Assembly (NCBI GenBank): GCA_036839975.1
Contig: DAISVU010000004.1
Location: 40,142 to 104,141, forward strand
Length of the DNA: 64,000 bases
DNA from: RGIG7111 sp036839975
Lineage (GTDB): Bacteria > Bacillota > Clostridia > Peptostreptococcales > Anaerovoracaceae
Reading direction: 5' to 3'
The notes below the pieces were generated by a model. It was not told the origin of the DNA. It did not search any database and worked only from the letters and a program-made list of their open reading frames with translations. A program made the translations under genes and the position numbers. Each line of letters begins with the position of its first letter. The first letter of the stretch is position 1. Positions 34,670 through 43,116 of this stretch are shown in pieces.

Positions 34670-35265
34670 ATGGAAGTAAAAATCAACAGGATTAATTTTA
34701 AAAAAGCAGGTTGCATATTTATAACAATCGCATTGATGGTTTTGATTGCTTCAGCAGTATTCATATTTGTTAATTTCCACGCACAAATATATGATTATAT
34801 GAATGGAAAAACGGCTGACAGTTATATTTTGGACAGTCACGGCCCTGTTGGAGAGCATCATGATCATGATAAGGAAGAGTTCTTCTATATCGGTATGAAC
34901 ACTGCGCAGAAGATTGGACTTGGTGTCATCTGTATTTCGGGTGGGCTGCTGTTTGCCGCATACTGGATTCTTATAGCGCTGTGGCTTGCGCAGAAAAGCA
35001 GAAAGGATGGTGCGAGAATGGTCTTGTTTTCGGCATTCTTGCTCTTCTTACTCTGATTTTCAATCTTGCGGCTGTTGCCGCATATTTCACTTACAAGGCA
35101 TTTACTGTCAGATGTCAAAAGTGCGGGAAAATACAGAATAAGGATTCACTATACTGCAGATACTGCGGTGCACAGGGAGTAAAGATATGTACATCGTGTG
35201 GGACAGAACTTAAGACAGATGATAACTACTGCAAAAAATGCGGAGCAAAATACGAAGAAGAGTAA
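34670..35265 (+). pseudogene. Frameshifted zinc-ribbon membrane protein
   Basis: Two overlapping frames look like one broken gene. The first (34670-35056, good AAGGAG site) encodes two membrane spans (CIFITIALMVLIASAVFIFV and a second ending ILIALWLA) with a His/Asp-rich loop GEHHDHDKEE. The second (usable from about 34990 to 35265, one frame back) encodes a third span (LVFGILALLTLIFNLAAVAA) and two zinc ribbons, CQKCG...CRYCG and CTSCG...CKKCG. The join falls near AGAAAAGCAGAAAGG at about 34995-35009. No classical slippery heptamer is in register, so a frameshift mutation or sequencing error is likelier than programmed shifting. Function unknown. Confidence 0.7.
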
Positions 35266-35274
35266 GTGTCTGTG

Positions 35275-35303
35275 AAAAGTTCTCAATATTATTGAGAACT
35301 TTT
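35275..35303 (+). terminator. Terminator after zinc-ribbon gene
   Basis: Perfect 13-bp arms AAAAGTTCTCAAT and ATTGAGAACTTTT around a 3-nt loop. Confidence 0.8.
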
Positions 35304-35439
35304 CTGTCATGATGTAAAATTTTCTTATATATGACAAGAAAATAAATATATGGTTTATTATTAAGCCTGAGATTTACAGATATATAATCCGGGGTATATA
35401 AATTTTCAGATTTAAATGTGACAAGAAGTTAGGAGTAAA

Positions 35440-36021
35440 ATGGACGAACGAATTAAAAAGCAGCTGGAGTTTTCACTGGAGATAGATAAGGAAAAAAACA
35501 TATTCAGGCAGACACATCTTTCGGGGCACGGCAGGGCGGAAAACGATGCCGAACATTCATGGCACATGGCTATAATGGCGTATATACTGCGTGAATATTC
35601 GAATCATGAGATAGATATTTCAAAGACGATGCTTATGTGTTTTATACACGATATAGTTGAGATAGATGCCGGAGACACTTATGCATATGATAACGAAGCT
35701 CAAAAATCCAAGAAAGAGAGGGAGTCGAAAGCTAAGGAACGAATTTATTCACTGCTTCCTGATGACCAGAAAGAGGAGCTTTCGGCACTTTTTGATGAGT
35801 TTGATAAAGGTATCAGCCCGGAAGCAAAGTTCGCACACGCTATGGATAATCTTCAGCCTTTGATCTTAAATAACAGCAATAACGGCTGCGACTGGAGGAC
35901 TCACGGCATAAAGAGTGAACAGGTGTATAAGAGACAGTCCGGAACAAGAACGGGCTCTGAAAAGCTGTATGAAATAACAGATGCTATATTGAAGGAGAAT
36001 ATCAGAAAAGGCAATCTTTGA
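35440..36021 (+). CDS. HD-domain hydrolase, YfbR/HDDC2-like
   Basis: A 193-residue HD-superfamily protein. It has AENDAEHSWHMAIMAYIL, FIHDIVEIDAGDTYAYD with the metal-binding HD pair, and AHAMDNLQPLILNN, the pattern of the YfbR/HDDC2 5'-deoxynucleotidase branch. The likely reaction is dephosphorylation of nucleoside monophosphates in the cytosol; the specificity is not shown by the sequence. AGGAG stands 4 nt before the ATG. It has its own terminator downstream. Confidence 0.85.
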   Translation: MDERIKKQLEFSLEIDKEKNIFRQTHLSGHGRAENDAEHSWHMAIMAYILREYSNHEIDISKTMLMCFIHDIVEIDAGDTYAYDNEAQKSKKERESKAKERIYSLLPDDQKEELSALFDEFDKGISPEAKFAHAMDNLQPLILNNSNNGCDWRTHGIKSEQVYKRQSGTRTGSEKLYEITDAILKENIRKGNL

Positions 36022-36108
36022 TATTTTTATTCATGATTAAGCATTCTAAACATTATACTAAGTAGGGTTATATATTATCATTTGAAAGTTGCATCAGCTT
36101 AATTTTTG

Positions 36109-36143
36109 AAAAAGCGCCTTGTGAACAGCAGGGTGCTTTTTGT
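36109..36143 (+). terminator. Terminator after HD hydrolase
   Basis: AAAAAGCGCC (36109-36118) pairs with GGTGCTTTTT (36132-36141), including one G-U pair. It lies in a 440-bp gap (36022-36462) that otherwise holds the leader region of the S8 protease. Confidence 0.7.
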
Positions 36144-36325
36144 GTATGAAATAATATTTTTTATTTTCTGCGCAATAAAAACTGATTTACGACGGTAGGC
36201 TAAAAGCCTTTGCGGATAAAAAAGTTGGCAAATAAGAGAGGGGGTATGGTGTCCTTATTAAAACATTGATATTTTTTTTCAAACGGTTTTCTGCAAAACC
36301 GATACTTTGTGAAAGGAGTAGAAAA

Positions 36326-36388
36326 ATGTTTTTTAAGATCGGAAATAATATTTGGAGGTATGACAGTAATCTCTGTTTTATGTTATAA
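36326..36388 (+). CDS. Possible 20-residue leader peptide
   Basis: ATG at 36326 follows AAAGGAG with good spacing and reads MFFKIGNNIWRYDSNLCFML before TAA. The coding stretch runs into the left arm and loop of a terminator-like hairpin (36347-36408), so translation could decide whether that hairpin forms. The next gene is the large S8 protease. This is a pattern match, not a recognised family; it could be chance. Confidence 0.35.
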   Translation: MFFKIGNNIWRYDSNLCFML

Positions 36389-36408
36389 TATCTCCAAGTA
36401 TTTTTTTT
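36347..36408 (+). terminator. Terminator-like hairpin in S8 protease leader
   Basis: AATATTTGGAG (36347-36357) pairs with CTCCAAGTATT (36392-36402) with one G-U pair, and eight T follow (36401-36408). The loop is long (34 nt). It could attenuate transcription into the protease gene, or terminate an upstream short RNA. Confidence 0.45.
36360..36389 (+). promoter_or_regulatory. Candidate promoter of S8 protease
   Basis: ATGACA (36360-36365), 18-bp spacer, TATAAT (36384-36389), inside the loop of the hairpin above. If used, transcripts would start downstream of most of the hairpin and escape it. Confidence 0.45.
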
Positions 36409-36462
36409 GTTAAAATGTATGTTGTGAACAGAGACAAAATTGAAATTTAGAGGTGTTTAGAT

Positions 36463-39400
36463 ATGAAAAAAAGACTCATGTGTTATTTTCTGATACCGGC
36501 ATTGATCGTGTCGTACAGCTTTACAGGCAGCGTAAGTTTCGGCGCTGTACAAAGATCGGGCTCTGCGAAGAGCATGTTAAATAGTACTATACGGTCTGAA
36601 AAAGTATCGGTAGGGAAAAGAAAACAGCAAAACGGCAAAGAGTATAAAGAGCATCAGGCTCTTGTTATGTTTAAATCTGCACGAAGAATATCATCAAAGA
36701 AAGCAGCGAGACGCGCAGCTTCAAACCGGCTTTCGGGAGCCGGTGCCGATAGGAATGATATCACTATATTAGATGCATGGGACTTCAAAACAGACAATAA
36801 AAAGCTGACGGACAGCAGCGCAACGGATGCGGGCAAGAGACTTGTGCTTGCAAAAAGTAACAATACAGGGATAGAGGCTGACAAAGGCGTTGCGCTTATA
36901 AAATCAAAAAAACTCACTACAAAGCAGCTGATAAAAAACTTAAAGAAGAAAAAGACTGTAATTTTTGCTGAACCAAACTATAAAATAAGAGCATACGGAC
37001 ACAGTAATGACACGTACTCCGAGTATCAGTGGAGCTACAATCAGACAAATATAGCTTCCGAATGGAATGATAAGCCTGCAGGTGCAGGTGTTACAGGCTC
37101 TGAAAAGATAGTAGCCGTTGTCGATACTGGCATAAACTATAGACATGAAGATTTGCATAAAAACATGTGGGAAAATGACAACTTCGGTGTTTTAAAAGGC
37201 GAGCATGGATACGATTTTGTAAATGGTGACATAGATCCTATGGACGACAACGGGCACGGAACACATTGTGCCGGCATCATAGGAGCTGAAGGTGATAACG
37301 GAGCAGGCATTTCGGGAGTCAATAAGAATATCAAATTGATGGCATTAAAGATATTGGATGGCAACGGTGAAGGATATGCCTCAGAGGAAATTGCCGCATA
37401 TCACTATATCAATAAGGCACTTGATCTAAAAGAACCTGTAACGGCAATAAATAATTCGTGGGGCGGAGAAGAAGAAAGTAAGATATTTGCAGAACTTGTG
37501 AATATTGTCGGTAAAAAAGGGGCTGTATCTGTATGTGCGGCAGGAAATGAAGCAAACAATAATGATGAAGAGCCCGATTATCCTGCAAATATAGATAGTC
37601 CGTATAATATAAGTGTTGCTGCAACAAAGCAGGACGGCGCGCTGGCATCGTTTTCCAATTATGGCAGAAAGACGGTGGATGTTGCGGCACCGGGGGTAGA
37701 TATACTTTCTACGGTATCGTATGATTCTTATCTGCCGTCGATATACAGCGCGGGAAAGCTTGAAGAAACTACAAAGAAGGATGGCGGTACTGTCCTGTTC
37801 AATAAATACGATGATATGACATCGCTCGATTACAAAGTATGGGGCACTCCTCAGCAGATGGATATAAATGGAACAGAGAAGAGAATAGTAACAACAAATG
37901 ATGACGGCGAAAATCAAGTCAAGCTTGATACAGGGGAAAATGCTTTCAGGAACAGCGGCAAGTCAATGAAGCTCGAATATAAAGGTCTCAAGGGAGGCGA
38001 TATAGCCTTTATATCAGTTCCGTACAAGCTTGAGACCGATACGGACGGCAAGATAAAATCCGCGTCTCATGCGAGCTTCATGGCGAAAGCGTCAGCTCCG
38101 GAGTACTCCGGCATTTTAGGAGGATCCGCATTCATGGTGTTTGATGTTCCTAAAAGTAAGCTTAAAAATATCACGGCAGGCAATATAAGTGATTATGAGC
38201 CGAATGGATATATCATATCAGGCAGGCAGGATTACTGGGATCATTACGATGCGGAGCTTATGGAGGGACAAGATCTCTCAAAACCGATTGATGAAAAAGA
38301 CAGAGCGCTTGTACTGGCAGTATATGCATATATCGATGGAGATTACGAGATATGGGTGGATGATCTTGCGGTAAGTAAAGAGGCAAAGACTGAATCGGAC
38401 AATATAGAAAAAAAATTCGGGCAGTACGATTATTACAGCGGAACTTCAATGGCTGCGCCATTCGTTACCGGCACAGTTGCTCTTAAGAAAGCGGAACTGG
38501 GCGAGGATTGTGATATGGCGGATCTCATAAATGAAACGGTCTCAATAGCGGATACTGACGGAAAACCGCTTGATAATATTGCATCGGGCGGCGTGCTGGA
38601 TTTTTCAAGACGCCCCGGCAAGCTTGGTCCGAGAATCAGCGATATAATAGTAAACCAGCAGAAAAAGACAATAAACATAACTGGGAGCGGACTTGGAGTG
38701 AACAACCTTAAGGTTGCATTTGGGACTGCAGGAAAGGAAATGCATGATGCGGACATAGAAGATCAGGATAACGTAAAAGGTCACAGTGTCATAGTAAAGG
38801 ACAGAAAAAACTGGACAAATAATATTCTCGATGTACAAGTGACAGGCGGCGGAAACAAAACTTACACTAAATATGGAGTATATCTTGTTAATGGAAAAAA
38901 GAAGCATCATCTTATCAAAGGTGCAAAAGGATATAAAAATGGTGAAAACATGGTGACCAACGGCAGATATGTCTATAAAACCGATTCCGCTTCCGACAGC
39001 ATAATGTGTCTTGATACTAAGAGCCGCAATATAAAAAACGGGTTTGACACCGTTTCATCACTGAAGATAAGAAAATTTTTTAATGAACGTACGTCTGAAT
39101 CGGCTGATACGGATATGCAGTTTACCGGCGGGCTTGCATATATGAACGGCAATCTATATACAGTGCTTGAATATGGACAGACAGTAAATAAGAATGATGA
39201 AGAGGAAAACGGTGATAATGAAAGCGGCAACAAATTTTATTTATCGGAGAAAAAACTCGCAAGGGTAAATGCAGCTACCGGCGCGGCAAAAAACCTTGGG
39301 AAACTCCCGCAAGAGCTTATCAATACAGAGGACTGGACTATGGCTTCATATAACGGCAAACTCTATTTTATGGGAGGGTATACATATTCGAAGTCGGTCA

Positions 39401-40200
39401 AAGGCCTTACAAAGAGAGTGTATGTATACGATCCTTCAAAAAATAAATGGAGCACCGGACCTTCACTTCCTGAAGGACGCGCAGGGGGAAAAGCCTTGCA
39501 GACCGGCAATAAGCTGGTATATACTCTCGGTTGTTCGGAAGGACAGGCAGGAAACGGGGACAGTAAGATAGCTCCGGAAGATCAGCAGTGCCCGAGGACT
39601 CTCGTATTTAATGGCAGAACATGGACGGAATCTAAGCGTAAACTGTCGCCGTATGTGATCTCAAAGATGGCAATTTACGGCGGCTGCAAGTATACGATTT
39701 TTGATGCATGCATAGGAATCTGCAGGAACGGTATCATGTACGGAGGACTTCCTGTTGAAGATTACGGCGATACATTTGTGTACAACGCAGGCGCTGACAA
39801 GTATGTTGATACCGGATATAATTTCATATTCGATATAAAACAAGACGAATGTGAGAGCATAGCGGCAGGCAGCAGCGTTTACAGCTTCGATGCAAAAGAT
39901 GCTATATATAAGATCCCTGTATCAAGCGGACTTTACACTGTTAGAACTTCAAAGAACAGAAAGGGCGGAAAAGGTATGGTTACAAGGTCTGTAAGCACTG
40001 TTCCGGGTTCGGATGTTGTTATCAAGGTCAAAGCCGCAAAAAAGAATTACATAAAATACATAAAGGTGGATGGAAAGAAGATCAAGCTTAAGAAAAAGGT
40101 TAGGGTGAAGATCTTGAAGTTCAGGAGGCTTGTGAAGAACAGGACTATAAAGGTCGTGTTCAAAAAAGCAAGAAAAAAGAAAAAGCACGTAAGGCCTTAA
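36463..40200 (+). CDS. Secreted S8 (subtilisin-like) protease with large insert and kelch-like C-terminus
   Basis: A 1245-residue secreted protease. A signal peptide (residues 1-27, ending VSFGA) and a propeptide-like region (to about 180) precede the S8 domain with Asp221 (VVDTGINYRHEDL), His265 (DNGHGTHCAG), oxyanion Asn362 (CAAGNE) and Ser662 (SGTSMAAPFVTG). Asn and Ser are 300 residues apart instead of about 66, so some 230 residues are inserted there; the insert ends in a jelly-roll-like stretch (ALVLAVYAYIDGDYEIWVDDLAV). After the protease come an IPT/TIG-like piece (ISDIIVNQQKKTINITGSGLG), kelch-like repeats around residues 950-1010 (GKLYFMGGY, YDPSKNKWSTGPSLPEGRA) and a very basic tail (KKARKKKKHVRP). 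No LPXTG or membrane anchor is seen; the basic end may hold wall polymers. GAGGTG ribosome site. Confidence 0.93.
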   Translation: MKKRLMCYFLIPALIVSYSFTGSVSFGAVQRSGSAKSMLNSTIRSEKVSVGKRKQQNGKEYKEHQALVMFKSARRISSKKAARRAASNRLSGAGADRNDITILDAWDFKTDNKKLTDSSATDAGKRLVLAKSNNTGIEADKGVALIKSKKLTTKQLIKNLKKKKTVIFAEPNYKIRAYGHSNDTYSEYQWSYNQTNIASEWNDKPAGAGVTGSEKIVAVVDTGINYRHEDLHKNMWENDNFGVLKGEHGYDFVNGDIDPMDDNGHGTHCAGIIGAEGDNGAGISGVNKNIKLMALKILDGNGEGYASEEIAAYHYINKALDLKEPVTAINNSWGGEEESKIFAELVNIVGKKGAVSVCAAGNEANNNDEEPDYPANIDSPYNISVAATKQDGALASFSNYGRKTVDVAAPGVDILSTVSYDSYLPSIYSAGKLEETTKKDGGTVLFNKYDDMTSLDYKVWGTPQQMDINGTEKRIVTTNDDGENQVKLDTGENAFRNSGKSMKLEYKGLKGGDIAFISVPYKLETDTDGKIKSASHASFMAKASAPEYSGILGGSAFMVFDVPKSKLKNITAGNISDYEPNGYIISGRQDYWDHYDAELMEGQDLSKPIDEKDRALVLAVYAYIDGDYEIWVDDLAVSKEAKTESDNIEKKFGQYDYYSGTSMAAPFVTGTVALKKAELGEDCDMADLINETVSIADTDGKPLDNIASGGVLDFSRRPGKLGPRISDIIVNQQKKTINITGSGLGVNNLKVAFGTAGKEMHDADIEDQDNVKGHSVIVKDRKNWTNNILDVQVTGGGNKTYTKYGVYLVNGKKKHHLIKGAKGYKNGENMVTNGRYVYKTDSASDSIMCLDTKSRNIKNGFDTVSSLKIRKFFNERTSESADTDMQFTGGLAYMNGNLYTVLEYGQTVNKNDEEENGDNESGNKFYLSEKKLARVNAATGAAKNLGKLPQELINTEDWTMASYNGKLYFMGGYTYSKSVKGLTKRVYVYDPSKNKWSTGPSLPEGRAGGKALQTGNKLVYTLGCSEGQAGNGDSKIAPEDQQCPRTLVFNGRTWTESKRKLSPYVISKMAIYGGCKYTIFDACIGICRNGIMYGGLPVEDYGDTFVYNAGADKYVDTGYNFIFDIKQDECESIAAGSSVYSFDAKDAIYKIPVSSGLYTVRTSKNRKGGKGMVTRSVSTVPGSDVVIKVKAAKKNYIKYIKVDGKKIKLKKKVRVKILKFRRLVKNRTIKVVFKKARKKKKHVRP

Positions 40201-40303
40201 AGGCCAATATGGCCGCGGTATTTATGCTCACAATATGTATGGCATGATCGAAATAAAAAAGAGGTGCGGTTGCTCAAAGATGAGCAATGCATTAAAATAA
40301 AAA

Positions 40304-41071
40304 ATGGATACCAGGGAGATACTTCAAAAAGTAAAAAGCGGTGAGATTTCGCTTGAAGAAGCGGAGAAGCACTTTACTAAAAGGCCTTTTACGGATATGG
40401 GATATGCAAAACCGGATGATCACAGGTGCAACAGGACAGGCTTTCCCGAAGTCGTGTTCTGTGAGGGCAAGCCTGATGAATACCTCGTTGAAATATATAA
40501 ACATATGGTAACAACTGAGGGTTGCGCGTTTGGAACACGCGCCAGCAATAGGCAGTTTGAATTCGTAAGGGCGGAAGTGAAGGACGCCGAGTATGATCCC
40601 GTGTCACGCATATTGAAAGTCACAGGCCCTGAGATGAAAATGAAACGGAGAGGGGAAGGTTTTGTGACCGTCTGCTGTGCAGGCACGGCTGATGTGCCTG
40701 TTGCTGAGGAAGCTGTGCAGACTGCCGAGTATTTCGGCGCACATGTAGAGCGTATATATGATGTGGGCGTAAGCGGAATTCACGGGCTTCTTGCATATGT
40801 CGACACCCTGCAGAGATCAACTTGTGTGATAACGGTTGCGGGAATGGAAGGCGCGCTTGCAAGTGTAGTAGGCGGCCTTGTAAAAAATCCTGTTATAGCC
40901 GTGCCCACTTCCATAGGCTACGGTGCGGCTTTCGAAGGACTGTCTGCACTTCTTACAATGATAAATTCATGCGCAAACGGTGTGGCTGCAGTCAACATTG
41001 ACGATGGATACGGTGCAGGGTACATAGCTACACAGATAAACCGACTGGCAGTAAAGAAAAGCTTTGAATAA
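40304..41071 (+). CDS. larB: Nickel-pincer cofactor biosynthesis protein LarB
   Basis: LarB carboxylates and hydrolyses nicotinic acid adenine dinucleotide, the first step towards the nickel-pincer nucleotide of lactate racemase-type enzymes. The 255-residue length is typical. The C-terminal PurE-like fold is clear: VCCAGTADVPVAEEA, YDVGVSGIHGL, VAGMEGALASVVGGLV and PVIAVPTSIGYG. The N-terminal part (EILQKVKSGEISLEEAE) is the family's helical start. larC and larE are not in the window. The ATG has no ribosome site and an in-frame stop lies two codons upstream, so translation initiation is unusual; a TTGCTC/GAGCAA hairpin (40269-40286) lies just before it. Confidence 0.92.
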   Translation: MDTREILQKVKSGEISLEEAEKHFTKRPFTDMGYAKPDDHRCNRTGFPEVVFCEGKPDEYLVEIYKHMVTTEGCAFGTRASNRQFEFVRAEVKDAEYDPVSRILKVTGPEMKMKRRGEGFVTVCCAGTADVPVAEEAVQTAEYFGAHVERIYDVGVSGIHGLLAYVDTLQRSTCVITVAGMEGALASVVGGLVKNPVIAVPTSIGYGAAFEGLSALLTMINSCANGVAAVNIDDGYGAGYIATQINRLAVKKSFE

Positions 41072-41138
41072 ACAAACAGACGTTTATGGTAGCATATAGA
41101 AATTATTTTTTGGTATAGAAATCATAACGGCTAAACAA

Positions 41139-41999
41139 ATGGATATCAAGGAAATCTGCAGGACAAAATATCCCATAATGCTTATACACGGCATAGGTCA
41201 TACAGACACAGAAAGTCCGGATTACTGGATGCGCATTCCGGATGCTTTGAGACTCAGGGGTGCACGTGTCTTTTTCGGTGGTCAGGACAGTTTCGGAAGT
41301 ATAAAAGAAAACGGCATACAGATTGCAGAAAAGATAATAGAACTGACGGAAAACGGAAGTGCTGACAAGCTTAATCTGATTGCACACAGCAAGGGCGGTC
41401 TTGATGCAAGATATGCCGTATCTATGTGCGGTATATCCGCTAAAACGGTTACACTTACGACAATAGCAACTCCGCATCGGGGTATCAGATCTATAGATAT
41501 CATGAAAAGAAAAAGGAAAAGAGCCATAAAAGGACTTTTATGGATATTTAATACTATGATCAGAGCCGGAGGCGGTCACAGGCCTGAGTCGAACGATGAG
41601 TATGAGAAACTTTCATGTGATTATATGGATGTGTTCAATCAATATGTGAAAAATGCATCCGGAGTTTATTATCAAAGCTATGCTTTTGATATGAAAAACA
41701 TGAGAACGGATATTGCTTTTGCGCTTTTTTACGGGATCGTAAAGATGCACAGCGGAAGAAATGACGGCATCGTGGATGTCGAATCTGCTAAATGGGGTGA
41801 TTTTAAAGGCATTATCACCGGTCCGGGAAAGAAGGGTATCTCGCATTCTATGGCAGTGGACAGAAGAGGGAAGAGCATAGCGTTTGCTGATATAGATCCT
41901 ATCTCGTATGAAACTCCTGACGGACGCGTTATCGAGTACACAGATATAGTGGATCTTTATGTGAATATAGTTTCGGAATTAAAAGAAAAAGGTTATTGA
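41139..41999 (+). CDS. Cytosolic lipase-like alpha/beta hydrolase
   Basis: A 286-residue alpha/beta hydrolase related to the triacylglycerol lipases of the Pseudomonas/Burkholderia type. YPIMLIHGIGHTD forms the oxyanion region. The nucleophile is Ser in LIAHSKGGLDARYA, ATPHRG follows, and the acid and His are probably in GRNDGIVDVESA and GISHSMAVD. There is no signal peptide, so it should act inside the cell, unlike secreted lipases. An Arg/Lys-rich patch (MKRKRKRAIKG) lies after ATPHRG. The substrate is unknown. The ribosome site is poor. Confidence 0.82.
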   Translation: MDIKEICRTKYPIMLIHGIGHTDTESPDYWMRIPDALRLRGARVFFGGQDSFGSIKENGIQIAEKIIELTENGSADKLNLIAHSKGGLDARYAVSMCGISAKTVTLTTIATPHRGIRSIDIMKRKRKRAIKGLLWIFNTMIRAGGGHRPESNDEYEKLSCDYMDVFNQYVKNASGVYYQSYAFDMKNMRTDIAFALFYGIVKMHSGRNDGIVDVESAKWGDFKGIITGPGKKGISHSMAVDRRGKSIAFADIDPISYETPDGRVIEYTDIVDLYVNIVSELKEKGY

Positions 42000-42083
42000 T
42001 GCCGCAGGACCGCTCGGGTGAAAACGAGGCGCATATAGTGGATTATATGCTGGATAAAAGAAAGGCATTTGTCTTGTGTCTCA

Positions 42084-42112
42084 TTGACAGTTTCGGAACG
42101 CTGTGATAATAT
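42084..42112 (+). promoter_or_regulatory. Promoter of the amino-acid ABC operon
   Basis: TTGACA (42084-42089), exactly 17 bp, TAATAT (42107-42112), 72 bp before the binding-protein ATG. Confidence 0.75.
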
Positions 42113-42184
42113 TTCTTTGTTGCATTATCGGTTTATTATGATAAAGTGGCGGAAAGGGAATATTCAAAAGCAGGAGGAGAAGAA

Positions 42185-43009
42185 ATGAAAAAGAAACTAT
42201 TATTTTTGACAGCTGTTATGTTGATATTGACGATGGGCATTTTCACGGGATGTGGAAGTAAGGATACTGCAGATGACGGATCGTGGAAGTATGTCGAAGA
42301 TAACGGTCAGTTCATAGTTGGGCTTGATGATACATTTGCGCCTATGGGATTCAGAGATAAGAAAAATAAACTTGTCGGATTCGATATCGATCTCGCAAAC
42401 GCAGTGGGTGAAGAGCTCGGTGTAAAAGTTAAGTTTCAATCGATAGACTGGGATGCAAAGGAAATGGAGCTTAAATCCAAGAAAATTGACTGCATCTGGA
42501 ACGGCATGTCCGCTACTGAGGAGAGACAGAAAAGCATGTCGCTTTCAAAAAAGTATTTGAACAACAAGATTATAATAATGACAATGGATAAAAAGCTTAA
42601 CATAAAAAGCGCTGATGAGCTTTCTAAATATAACGTGGCTACTCAGGCAGACTCGGCAGCACTGGAGGCTATGAAAGCGAATGAACAGTATGACAGTTTC
42701 AAGGATAAAGTTAAAGAATACAAATCATATGATACAGCTATCCTGGATATGAAAGCCGGAAGGATAGACTGTGTAGTAATCGATCAGGTGCTCGGCGAGT
42801 ATAAAAACAGCAAGGGCAGCGATAAGCTGTACGTGTCCGACTATGATTTAGGTGATGATTTTTATGCGATAGGATTCAGAAAAGACGACGTAACGCTTAC
42901 GAACAAAGTGAATGATGCTCTGCAGAAACTTATAGATAATGGAAAAACTGCTGATATCAGCAAAAAGTGGTTCGGAAAAGATATCGTGATACTTGAAGAC
43001 TATAAATAA
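42185..43009 (+). CDS. Polar amino-acid ABC transporter, substrate-binding lipoprotein
   Basis: Family 3 periplasmic-type binding protein, about 274 residues, tethered to the membrane outer face. A signal peptide ends in the lipobox TGCGSK. The mature fold shows FIVGLDDTFAPMGFRDKKNKLVGFDIDLANAVGEE-type sequence (APMGFRD, GFDIDLANA), WNGMSATEERQ and YAIGFRKDD. The ATG at 42185 lies 5 nt after AGGAGGAGA. It heads a three-gene operon with permease and ATPase. The ligand (His, Gln, Arg, Cys or another polar amino acid) cannot be told from sequence alone. Confidence 0.94.
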   Translation: MKKKLLFLTAVMLILTMGIFTGCGSKDTADDGSWKYVEDNGQFIVGLDDTFAPMGFRDKKNKLVGFDIDLANAVGEELGVKVKFQSIDWDAKEMELKSKKIDCIWNGMSATEERQKSMSLSKKYLNNKIIIMTMDKKLNIKSADELSKYNVATQADSAALEAMKANEQYDSFKDKVKEYKSYDTAILDMKAGRIDCVVIDQVLGEYKNSKGSDKLYVSDYDLGDDFYAIGFRKDDVTLTNKVNDALQKLIDNGKTADISKKWFGKDIVILEDYK

Positions 43010-43051
43010 CATCTGTAAGCGTATATAATATCAGACAGATACTAATCAGAT

Positions 43052-43083
43052 AATTGCGGCTGCTCGCTTGGGCAGCCGTAATT
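43052..43083 (+). promoter_or_regulatory. Hairpin between binding protein and permease
   Basis: AATTGCGGCTGC (43052-43063) pairs over 12 bp (one G-U) with GCAGCCGTAATT (43072-43083) around an 8-nt loop. There is no U run. Such hairpins commonly stabilise the upstream mRNA so that the binding protein is made in excess. Confidence 0.6.
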
Positions 43084-43116
43084 GAATGAAAAAACAAATT
43101 TCGATAAGGAGCGGAT

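Noticed and set aside
34990..35056. Programmed -1 frameshift in the zinc-ribbon gene
   Set aside because: The A-rich stretch is not a canonical heptamer in the correct frame.
41999..42106. 35-codon frame overlapping the lipase stop (TGATG)
   Set aside because: No ribosome site and it runs through the strong ABC-operon promoter; composition gives no fold or family hint.
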